NCBI GenBank assembly: GCA_045638145.1
Contig: JAZUAU010000009.1
Location: 1-23,505, forward strand
Length of the DNA stretch: 23,505 bases
Direction: 5' to 3'
Origin: SFWF01 sp045638145
GTDB taxonomy: Bacteria > Bacillota > Clostridia > Oscillospirales > Acutalibacteraceae
Part shown: positions 1-6,700 of the stretch, piece by piece
Layout: every line of letters starts with the position of its first letter
Position numbering within the stretch: the stretch's first letter is position 1
Notes under the pieces: generated by a model
Seen by the model: the letters and a program-made list of their open reading frames with translations, nothing else
Database searches by the model: none
What the model was told of the DNA's origin: nothing
Made by a program: the position numbers and the translations under genes

Positions 1-1
1 C

Positions 2-2044
2 GGCACAGATACCTACATAGAATATATTAACACCGAGGGCGGCATAAAGGAAAATATTATACTAAATAAATATACGGGACAAAACCGTTTTGAGTTTATT
101 TTCCGTTCCGAAACCCATATTCCCGTTCTTGAAAATAACGGTGCTAATATACTCGTAGTTAAAAAAGATGACCCCAAGGCAGTCGAATATAGATTTTTAA
201 GCCTATATGCTTACGATTCATATATCCCCGAAAACGATGCAGCGGCAGAGGCTGAAACCTTCCGCCATATGAACGAGGATTTGTATTATGAGCTTTCTAA
301 AAACGCAGACGGTTCTTACACCATTACGGTAGTTGTTCCAAACGAATATCTTACACATCCAGACATAGTTTACCCCGTAACGATAGACCCGTCTATGACC
401 TATGTCAGCTCTGATGTCCGAGCACAGGACACCTTTGTAGATGCAAGCACACCGAGCACACAGAATAACGGTTCTCTTGATTATATCCGTTTTGGTAAAA
501 AGAGCGGCTATAAGCACTACGGCTTCCAGAGATTTACAAGTCTTCCCAATCTTCCCGCAGGAGCAAATATAACAAACGCTTATATAAGATTTACCTTCCG
601 TAACGGACAGAATACACCTACCGCCTCTTCGGGTATAAAAATGGAAAGCAAGGTTATTTCTTCGGCACAGTGGTATGAAAATACCGTTACCTGGAATAAC
701 AAACCGACGGGAGTAAGTTCTTGGAAAACATCAAATTTCGTTTATAACGGAAGTTATCTTAATTATTTCGACGTTAACCTTACATATGAACTAACAAACT
801 GGTATAGCGGTATCAGCAACAACTACGGAATATACTTTACTTATTATCAGGAAGACCATAACGACTACAACAGCGTGGTTTCTTGCGAGGGTGATTCCGA
901 CCGCTCGCCGAAGCTCACTATTGAATATGAGCTAAACGGACTTTCGACAGGCACGTATTACTATATCCGTAACGCTAACAGCGGGCTGTATCTTACTGCA
1001 TCGGGTGATTCAAGCGGAGACAATCTTATTCAGTCGCCATTTAATGGCGGAGATTCTCAGAAATTCAACCTTCTCTATCTTGCACAAAGAGGAGATTATT
1101 GGATGTATCCCAAATCCGCTACTGACCTGGCGGTTCAAGTTGAGGGCAGCAGTTCATCTAATAACGCTTATATAGAAATAGGTTCACAGCCGTCGGTTGC
1201 AGGAACACACCAGCGATTTAAAATTGTTAAAAATTCTGATGGAACATTTGAAATACTCACACGTCAAAGTAATTATACAAAGGCAATTGTTGTTTACAAC
1301 GCAAGTGCTTCAAGTGGTTCGCCTGTTATACAATATAATGCGAACGGATCGCTTAATTCGAAGTGGCACATAGAAAAAATTAATATCGACGGCAGGAATA
1401 TAGTTACAAACTCTGATTTATCAGTCAATTCTGAATATAATAGAGAAAATGCAGCAAGTTATGCTGAATCTTGTGCGTTATCTCCCAATGCGCTTTATGA
1501 AGATTTAGGAGGTCAAAACTGTACAAATTTTGTATCACAGTGCTTATATTATGGCGGCCTTCAAATGATTACAAATGGGGGCGCTTGGGGAAGTGCAGAT
1601 AAACAAGATACATACAATTGGTTTTATTATCAAGGTAGTGGTCTCACATATGTTGATGATTGGGTATCTCGTTCGTTTACTTCAGCATCTTCGTTTTATG
1701 AACATTGGGGACCACCTAATATGCGATCGTTTCAGGTTGTTTCCTATGAAACCGGAGCAGATGCGCTAAATGATATAGAATTTTTAATAAACTATTTAAA
1801 AAAAGGTGATGTTATACAATTAAAAGACAATACCGGTGACATTTATCACACTATGATTGTTTATGAAGATAATATTGAATGTGATGGCGCTCATTATGAA
1901 GTGGATTCCTCATGCCCCAATAATGGAAAAAAAGAAATATTATATGCTCAGAATGCAGATCCACATCTTAAAGGGCATTTAAGAAAAATTTTAGCTAACA
2001 AAAGCGATACCGGTATAGTTTTTATTAAAATTAAGCAGAATTGA
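2..2044 (+). CDS. Modular exoprotein, 5' truncated: DNRLRE + ricin-type lectin + Amidase_6 (CHAP-like)
   Basis: The frame is open from base 2, so the start and any signal peptide lie upstream; about 680 residues are visible. The first ~135 residues resemble the segment that precedes DNRLRE domains in large Firmicutes wall/RHS-type exoproteins. Residues ~140-313 look like a DNRLRE beta-sandwich (begins DTFVDAST; contains YENTVTWNNKP). Residues ~316-458 look like a ricin-B-type trefoil (starts TYYYIRNANSGLYL; a QKF/QRFKI/KWHIE type pattern per repeat). Residues ~477-680 match the Amidase_6 fold: GGQNCTNFVSQC with likely nucleophile Cys507, and YHTMIVY with His616. By family this would be a secreted NlpC/P60-CHAP-like hydrolase acting on peptidoglycan or a related amide; the substrate is not shown. 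The C-terminal third is visibly more AT-rich than the DNRLRE part. A membrane-anchored small protein follows 25 bases downstream. Domain calls are from memory of the families, not a search. Confidence 0.85.
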   Translation, partial: GTDTYIEYINTEGGIKENIILNKYTGQNRFEFIFRSETHIPVLENNGANILVVKKDDPKAVEYRFLSLYAYDSYIPENDAAAEAETFRHMNEDLYYELSKNADGSYTITVVVPNEYLTHPDIVYPVTIDPSMTYVSSDVRAQDTFVDASTPSTQNNGSLDYIRFGKKSGYKHYGFQRFTSLPNLPAGANITNAYIRFTFRNGQNTPTASSGIKMESKVISSAQWYENTVTWNNKPTGVSSWKTSNFVYNGSYLNYFDVNLTYELTNWYSGISNNYGIYFTYYQEDHNDYNSVVSCEGDSDRSPKLTIEYELNGLSTGTYYYIRNANSGLYLTASGDSSGDNLIQSPFNGGDSQKFNLLYLAQRGDYWMYPKSATDLAVQVEGSSSSNNAYIEIGSQPSVAGTHQRFKIVKNSDGTFEILTRQSNYTKAIVVYNASASSGSPVIQYNANGSLNSKWHIEKINIDGRNIVTNSDLSVNSEYNRENAASYAESCALSPNALYEDLGGQNCTNFVSQCLYYGGLQMITNGGAWGSADKQDTYNWFYYQGSGLTYVDDWVSRSFTSASSFYEHWGPPNMRSFQVVSYETGADALNDIEFLINYLKKGDVIQLKDNTGDIYHTMIVYEDNIECDGAHYEVDSSCPNNGKKEILYAQNADPHLKGHLRKILANKSDTGIVFIKIKQN

Positions 2045-2069
2045 TCCAAGCTTTTAATGAGGTGTTTTT

Positions 2070-2702
2070 ATGATTAAGAAAAACAATATGCTGATTTGGT
2101 TAGCATCGTTTTTGGTTGTAATACTGCTGGTTGTGGCTTTTTTTGTCTACGCGAGTAGACCGATAAAAACCACTATTGACGATACCCCGAGAGTCTTAAC
2201 TGAAGAAGAGATAGCGGATTTGTACGATGATCTTGATTCTATTAAGGTTGAATCTGCAGGGGAAGATGATAATTCTGAGAATGCTAAACGGATAAGGAAT
2301 AAAAACAGTTACATAGACGAGTATAAAAATTATCTTGATAGTATCAAAAACACTCTGATGAATAACGCTGAAAGAAAAGAGTGTTTTCGACATTTGAATT
2401 CGCTTTATGTTAAGATACAACTGCTTGAACCCGAGCCAACCGAGAAAGAGGCCTTTGAACTGAAACTTTATCGGGCAACCTATGATATCATATTTGCAAT
2501 CGAGGAGTTTGAAGCTAAGAAAATGCTTGATAATATTGATTCTTACAGAGAAGCACAAAACGAAATCTCAAGTATTTACGAACGGCTTAAAGCAGATGAA
2601 ATTACTCTTGAAACCGCAAAGTGTTTATATGAGGACTATCTAAAATATTTAGAAACCAACGAACCTAAGATTCATCGTCTTATTACATTTGAATCTTCTT
2701 AA
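2070..2702 (+). CDS. Small membrane-anchored helical protein of unknown function
   Basis: 210 residues, not recognised as a named family. An AATGAGGTG ribosome site sits just before the ATG, 25 bases after the amidase-protein stop, so the two are probably cotranscribed. Residues ~8-28 form one hydrophobic segment (LIWLASFLVVILLVVAFFVY) after a short basic N-terminus, consistent with a type II anchor with the rest outside the cell. No lipobox cysteine is seen. The remainder is charged and probably alpha-helical, with many Glu/Lys and Tyr residues and no cysteine pair or catalytic motif that I recognise. Because it follows a gene ending in a peptidoglycan-hydrolase-like domain and is surface-anchored, it could be a cognate inhibitor (immunity) or a chaperone for that protein. 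This is an inference from position only. Confidence 0.75.
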   Translation: MIKKNNMLIWLASFLVVILLVVAFFVYASRPIKTTIDDTPRVLTEEEIADLYDDLDSIKVESAGEDDNSENAKRIRNKNSYIDEYKNYLDSIKNTLMNNAERKECFRHLNSLYVKIQLLEPEPTEKEAFELKLYRATYDIIFAIEEFEAKKMLDNIDSYREAQNEISSIYERLKADEITLETAKCLYEDYLKYLETNEPKIHRLITFESS

Positions 2703-2709
2703 TGCAGGC

Positions 2710-2737
2710 AAGCGACCCCGCGAGGGGTCGCTTTTCA
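2710..2737 (+). terminator. Intrinsic terminator after the exoprotein pair
   Basis: A perfect 10-bp stem (AAGCGACCCC at 2710-2719 and GGGGTCGCTT at 2724-2733, loop GCGA) is followed by TTTT-type bases, seven bases after the stop of the small membrane protein. The minus-strand side has no good T-run, so it mainly ends plus-strand transcription, although the convergent rubrerythrin locus ends just beyond it. Confidence 0.9.
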
Positions 2738-2739
2738 TT

Positions 2740-3277
2740 TTAATAATTACACTTTTTAATTTCAAAATAGCTCTGTGGGTGGGAGCAGGTCGGGCAGACA
2801 CCGGGAGGCTGTTTTCCGATGTGAATATGACCGCAGTTTCGACAAATCCATACCACCTCTTCATTTCTCTTAAAGACAAGACCGTTGTTTACATTGTCAA
2901 GAAGCAACTGATACCGTTCCTCGTGCTCCTTTTCAATCCGGGCTACCGATTCAAAAAGAAAAGATCTCGTTAAAGCCCTCTTCCCTTGCCGTTTTTGCAA
3001 AGTCCTCGTACATTTCGGTCCACTCGTAATGCTCGCCCTTTACTCCGTCGGCAAGGTTGGTTTTTGTATCGGGAATAGCGCCACCCATAATCTGCTTGAG
3101 CCAGATTTTAGCATGCTGCTCCTCGTTGTATGCGGTTTCGCGAAACACATCTGCTATCTGCTCATACCCGTCTTTTTTTGCCTGCTCGGCATAATAGGTG
3201 TATTTGTTTCTTGCCTGACTTTCGCCCGCAAATGCAGCGTAGAGATTGGCTTCTGTTCTACTGCCTTTCAGTTCCAT
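2740..3277 (-). pseudogene. Rubrerythrin broken by a single frameshift
   Basis: Rubrerythrins reduce peroxide using a diiron four-helix domain and a C-terminal rubredoxin-like iron site; they are cytoplasmic oxidative-stress proteins of anaerobes. The N-terminal frame (3277 down to 2951) has GESQARNKYTYYAEQA and the NEEQHAKIW iron-ligand helix (Glu52, His55), then stops at UGA after GFNEIFSF. The next frame resumes directly with LFESVARIEKEHEERYQ and carries both cysteine pairs (CRNC and CPTC) to the stop at 2740. Relative to the intact paralog at 14282-14815 the reading frame is shifted by one base (one extra or two missing) in a T-rich run around 2949-2960. All ligand residues on both sides look intact, so the change is recent, a sequencing/assembly error, or recoded. 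An AAAAGGAGTG ribosome site precedes the ATG at 3277. Confidence 0.85.
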
Positions 3278-3316
3278 AAAAACACTCCTTTTGTTTTTCT
3301 AAAAAGAGTTTTTCCA

Positions 3317-3344
3317 ATTATTTATAATTTATGCGGACTTGCAA
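3317..3344 (-). promoter_or_regulatory. Candidate promoter of the frameshifted rubrerythrin
   Basis: On the minus strand a TTGCAA -35 (3339-3344) and an AATAAT -10 (3317-3322) are 16 bases apart, about 40 bases before the ATG. The match is partial (4/6 and 5/6), so confidence is moderate. Confidence 0.45.
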
Positions 3345-3389
3345 ATTAAAAATCCCCACCTCATAAGTATATTTAGAGGGGGAATTTTT

Positions 3390-4067
3390 GTGTTTCAGTT
3401 ACTTTTAAAGCTTGCGTCTTCACTTTTCTGCTTTGCGCTTCACGTCACTAATCCTAATTCATTTCCGCCGGCGCTATCGGCAAAGGAAGAAGCCGAGTTG
3501 ATTGACAAAATGTCAAAGGGAGATAATGACGCTAAAAACAAGCTTATAGAGCACAATTTAAGGCTTGTTGCCCACGTGATGAAGAAGTTTGACACGGGGC
3601 ATTCGGAACAGGATGACCTTATTTCAATCGGCACGATTGGTCTTATTAAAGCGGTTTCAACCTTTAGACCGGAAAAGGGCAGCCGACTTGCGACCTATGC
3701 CGCGAGGTGCATTGAAAATGAGATACTTATGTTTTTCAGAGCCTCTAAAAAGAGTGCGAACGACCTGCATTTCAGCGACCCCATAGACACCGACAAGGAT
3801 GGAAACGCCCTGACCCTTATGGATGTTGTGGCAGATGACGTAAACATTGTTGACGACATTGACAAGAAGATGAAGATTAAGCGAATGACGGTGTTGCTCG
3901 AAACCGTACTCACAGACCGTGAGCGGGAAATTATCCGGCTTCGCTACGGGCTTGACGGACACGATGAGCTAACCCAAAAAACGGTGGCCAACATACTCGG
4001 AATTTCGCGCAGTTACGTATCGAGAATAGAAAAATCCGCCTTACTAAAACTAAGGCGGATGCTTTAG
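3390..4067 (+). CDS. sigK: Sporulation sigma factor SigK (pro-sigma-K)
   Basis: Mother-cell sigma factor of late sporulation, directing coat and spore-maturation genes. I chose GTG at 3390 because GAGGGGG lies 7 bases before it and the product then begins FQLLLKLASSLFCFAL, the hydrophobic pro-sequence expected of pro-sigma-K, which SpoIVFB removes by intramembrane proteolysis in Bacillus. The 225-residue product has LIEHNLRLVAHVMKKF, DLISIGTIGLIKAV and LATYAARCIENEILM (region 2), then a region 4 with LTDREREIIRLRYGL and the helix-turn-helix GISRSYVSRIEKSALLKL. These fit SigK better than SigE or SigG. The gene is continuous, with no skin-type insertion. It converges on the azlCD operon: its TAG overlaps the azlD TAA, and its last codons contain that operon's terminator hairpin. 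Confidence 0.93.
   Translation: MFQLLLKLASSLFCFALHVTNPNSFPPALSAKEEAELIDKMSKGDNDAKNKLIEHNLRLVAHVMKKFDTGHSEQDDLISIGTIGLIKAVSTFRPEKGSRLATYAARCIENEILMFFRASKKSANDLHFSDPIDTDKDGNALTLMDVVADDVNIVDDIDKKMKIKRMTVLLETVLTDREREIIRLRYGLDGHDELTQKTVANILGISRSYVSRIEKSALLKLRRML
4030..4060 (-). terminator. azlCD operon terminator inside the sigK coding end
   Basis: A perfect 10-bp stem (ATCCGCCTTA at 4034-4043, TAAGGCGGAT at 4051-4060, 7-base loop) is followed on the minus strand by five T residues (4030-4034). In the plus direction only a weak T-tract follows. It lies 4 bases beyond the azlD stop and within the last codons of sigK. Confidence 0.85.
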
Positions 4068-4390
4068 AACACTAATTGTATAAGTAACATATAAACTACC
4101 GTACCGCCCGCAATGCTCAGAAGAGTGTTTCGTTTCCATATATGCAGAATAACCACAACAGCGACACCGATAAGCTCGGGCAGACCGAAGGGGTATGCTA
4201 CGAGGCTTACCGATTTTAAGCAGTAAACTACAAGCATTGCCATTATGGCGTAGGGCAGAAATTTACCAAGATAAGAAATGATTTTCGGGGTTTCTCGGTT
4301 GCCCTTAAATACGATAAAGGGCAAAAATCTGAGTAATACTGTAACAAGCGCCGCTACAACTATTGTAAGCAGAGCCATTTTCTCACTCAT
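4064..4390 (-). CDS. azlD: AzlD-family branched-chain amino acid exporter subunit
   Basis: 108 residues, almost entirely hydrophobic, with about four membrane segments and the AzlD signature TVLLRFLPFIVF followed by LGKFLPYAIMAMLVVYCLK. AzlD proteins are the small partner of AzlC in export of branched-chain amino acids (and azaleucine resistance in Bacillus) across the cytoplasmic membrane. The ATG at 4390 overlaps the azlC stop by 8 bases and has an AGGTGA ribosome site inside azlC, so translation is likely coupled. It is the last gene of the seven-gene minus-strand operon, and its TAA overlaps the sigK stop. Confidence 0.92.
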   Translation of the reverse strand: MSEKMALLTIVVAALVTVLLRFLPFIVFKGNRETPKIISYLGKFLPYAIMAMLVVYCLKSVSLVAYPFGLPELIGVAVVVILHIWKRNTLLSIAGGTVVYMLLIQLVF

Positions 4391-5081
4391 TCTCGGTCAC
4401 CTGCCTTTCAAATACTCTTTTAAAGGCAAGCAGAAGAGCCGCTATTAAAACCATAGAAGGAATAAGGAAGGCATCTGCGCCAAAAATGAGCAGACAAATA
4501 AGGGTTGAGCTGAGTCCGATAAGGGCGGGCATATGATTTTTTGCAGTCAGCCACTGTTCAACGAAAATGGTCACGAAGAGGGCAGTCATACAAAAATCTA
4601 TTCCCGCGGTATTGAAATTAACCGCCGAGCCAATAAGAGAACCTAGGGCGCAGCCGGTTATCCAATAAATATGGTTCATTACCGATACTGCCGTCTGATA
4701 TTTTTTCGGCTCTATCCCCTCGGGATAATCATCTGCACAAAGAAGCGAATAGGTTTCATCGGTCAACGCAAAAATAAGATAGGGCTTTCTTTTTCCGGTA
4801 TTTTTATACTTGTCTATCATAGAAATACCATAAAAGAGATGCCGCGCATTTACCATAAGGGTTGTGAGTGCCGTAGTAATTAGCGAAGCGCCACCCGTTA
4901 TAAGATTTATTGCAACAAATTGCATAGACCCTGCGTAGATAAAGACCGCCATTAAAAGCGACCATAAAAGCCCGTAGCCGTGGCTTTCAAAAAGGATTCC
5001 AAAACCGATTCCGAGCACTATATAGCCCGTCATTACGGGTAGTGTTTTAATAAGCAGAGTCTGTAAAAACTTTTTAATCAT
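4383..5081 (-). CDS. azlC: AzlC-family branched-chain amino acid exporter permease
   Basis: 232 residues with about seven hydrophobic segments. Family marks are LPVMTGYIVLGIGFGILFE, MAVFIYAGSMQFVAINL and TLMVNARHLFYGISM, followed by ALTDETYSLLC. With AzlD it forms the LIV-E type exporter for excess branched-chain amino acids. Its ATG overlaps the DUF1653 stop by 4 bases (ATGA), and its own stop overlaps azlD. An export pump sits beside an aminopeptidase gene, so disposal of amino acids released by peptide breakdown is a reasonable but unproven link. Confidence 0.95.
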   Translation of the reverse strand: MIKKFLQTLLIKTLPVMTGYIVLGIGFGILFESHGYGLLWSLLMAVFIYAGSMQFVAINLITGGASLITTALTTLMVNARHLFYGISMIDKYKNTGKRKPYLIFALTDETYSLLCADDYPEGIEPKKYQTAVSVMNHIYWITGCALGSLIGSAVNFNTAGIDFCMTALFVTIFVEQWLTAKNHMPALIGLSSTLICLLIFGADAFLIPSMVLIAALLLAFKRVFERQVTENE

Positions 5082-5293
5082 TCTTCAATATATGTAAAGC
5101 GTTTATAAACCTTACCGTCACGCTCGACCGTTTCATTCCACATTGAAGCAGGTCGTACCCAATATTCACCCTTTCCGTAGAGCGCCTTGTAAACGACCAT
5201 TTCTTCGTTTGTTTCAGAGTGGCGTGCAAGGGCAACTACTTCATAAAGGTTGCCCTTGAAATGACGGTATTCCCCGTATTTTATATCACTCAT
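5078..5293 (-). CDS. DUF1653 family protein
   Basis: 71 residues that match the DUF1653 pattern: YGEYRHFKGNLYEVVALARHSETNEEMVVYKALYG, then WVRPASMW and a terminal KRFTYIEE. The fold is probably a small beta-barrel, often described as SH3-like. The function is not established, and I do not assign one. It lies 9 bases after the aminopeptidase stop and overlaps azlC, so it is an internal operon gene. The ribosome site is weak (AGATGA), consistent with dependence on upstream translation. Confidence 0.85.
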   Translation of the reverse strand: MSDIKYGEYRHFKGNLYEVVALARHSETNEEMVVYKALYGKGEYWVRPASMWNETVERDGKVYKRFTYIEE

Positions 5294-5302
5294 AATATCA
5301 TC

Positions 5303-6700
5303 TTATTTGCAAAATTCGTACATTGTGCGGTAGGTTTCGTATACATCAAACTTTGCAACTACCTCAAAGGGTGCGTGCATAGAAAGGACCGGCACACCAA
5401 GGTCTACAACGTCAACACCGAGGTTTGCAACGTACATTGCAACGGTTCCGCCGCCACCGAGATCTACCCTGCCAAGCTCGCCCGTCTGCCAAGTGATTCC
5501 TGATCTGTCAAGCATTGCTCTGACCTGTGCAACATATTCTGCAGAAGCATCCGATGTTCCGCTCTTGCCTCTGGCACCCGTGTACTTTGTAATAACCGCA
5601 CCGTAGTTGAGCTTGGAAGCGTTTTTCGCTTCCATAACATCCTTAAATGTGGGGTCCATCCCTGCATTAACATCGGCAGAAAGGCACTTTGAATTTCTGA
5701 GTGCAACGGTATAATCAACACCCTGCATCTCGGCAATATCTCGGATAACGTATTTTAAGAAGGCAGAATTAAGACCTGTATTTCCGTCCGAGCCCGTTTC
5801 TTCCTTGTCGGCAAGGATTGCAACGGCGGTTTTTGCGGGCTTTTCTACCTCGCAGATTGCCATAAGGGCGGGATATGCGCATACCCTGTCATCGTGACCA
5901 TAGGCGCCAATCATTGAGCGGTCAAGACCGATATCGCGTGGCTTTACTGCAGGCACGATTTCAAGCTCTGCCGAGAGAAAATCCTCTTCGGTAACGCCGT
6001 ACTTTTCATTGAGAATAGACATAATATTGAGCTTTACAAGCTCCGAGCCCTTATCATCCTTGAAGGGACGGCTGCCAATTAAAATGTTAAGCTCTTCGCC
6101 GAGAATTCCGTCGGCAAGGGTGCGTTTAGACTGCTCCTGCGCGAGGTGGGGCAAAAGATCGGTCACAACAAAGCAGGGGTCTGCCTCATCTTCGCCGATA
6201 TTAACCGAAACAACGCTTCCGTCCTTTTTAGCAAAAACGCCGTGAAGGGCAAGCGGAATTGTCGTCCACTGATACTTCTTGATTCCGCCGTAATAATGGG
6301 TCTTGAAAAGAGCCATATCGGTATCCTCATAAAGGGGGTTGGGTTTGAGGTCAAGTCGGGGTGAATCGATATGGGCGGCGGTAATCTGCACGCCGCTATC
6401 GACGGATTTTTCGCCCACTACAACGAAAGCGACCGTCTTGCCGCGGTTGTTTACATAGTATTTGTCGCCCACATTATACTTTTTACCCTGCTCGAAGGCT
6501 CTAAAGCCTGCCGCTTCGGCAATAGCAATTGCGGCGGTTGCTGCCTCGCGCTCGGTTTTGCCGTCTTGGAGGAACTTTTTATAGCCCTCGCAAAAATCAG
6601 TTATCTTATCCCACTTTGCATCATCTACCTCGCAAAGTCCATTCTTTTTAGAGATAAAAAGCTTTTCCTTTAGAAGTTCTGCTTTGCTTTTTTCACTCAT
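5303..6700 (-). CDS. M18-family zinc aminopeptidase
   Basis: Cytosolic metallo-aminopeptidase of the M18 (aspartyl aminopeptidase) family, removing N-terminal, usually acidic, residues from peptides. I use the ATG at 6700 (465 residues) because GGAGG lies 8 bases upstream; an upstream in-frame ATG at 6736 is inside the preceding gene and has no such site. Zinc-site motifs are present: AHIDSPRLDLKPNPLYE (His110), the DKEETGSDGNTG segment with its acidic pair, and the C-terminal SMHAPFEVVAKFDVYE with the ligand histidine. The start overlaps the end of the Sua5-CoaE gene by 8 bases, so translation is probably coupled. Length and motif order are normal for the family. Confidence 0.95.
   Translation of the reverse strand: MSEKSKAELLKEKLFISKKNGLCEVDDAKWDKITDFCEGYKKFLQDGKTEREAATAAIAIAEAAGFRAFEQGKKYNVGDKYYVNNRGKTVAFVVVGEKSVDSGVQITAAHIDSPRLDLKPNPLYEDTDMALFKTHYYGGIKKYQWTTIPLALHGVFAKKDGSVVSVNIGEDEADPCFVVTDLLPHLAQEQSKRTLADGILGEELNILIGSRPFKDDKGSELVKLNIMSILNEKYGVTEEDFLSAELEIVPAVKPRDIGLDRSMIGAYGHDDRVCAYPALMAICEVEKPAKTAVAILADKEETGSDGNTGLNSAFLKYVIRDIAEMQGVDYTVALRNSKCLSADVNAGMDPTFKDVMEAKNASKLNYGAVITKYTGARGKSGTSDASAEYVAQVRAMLDRSGITWQTGELGRVDLGGGGTVAMYVANLGVDVVDLGVPVLSMHAPFEVVAKFDVYETYRTMYEFCK

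Noticed and set aside
2689..2973. Plus-strand ORF antisense to the broken rubrerythrin
   Set aside because: It spans the terminator hairpin and is the shadow of the conserved rubredoxin-like domain on the other strand.
3341..3370. Sigma-E-type promoter for sigK (GCAAATT then CATAAGTAT)
   Set aside because: The spacing is plausible, but the match is partial and the start site would fall on the ribosome site, so I could not support it.
3339..3389. Longer SigK N-terminus starting at ATG 3339
   Set aside because: No ribosome site there; GTG at 3390 has GAGGGGG at ideal spacing and gives the expected hydrophobic pro-sequence.
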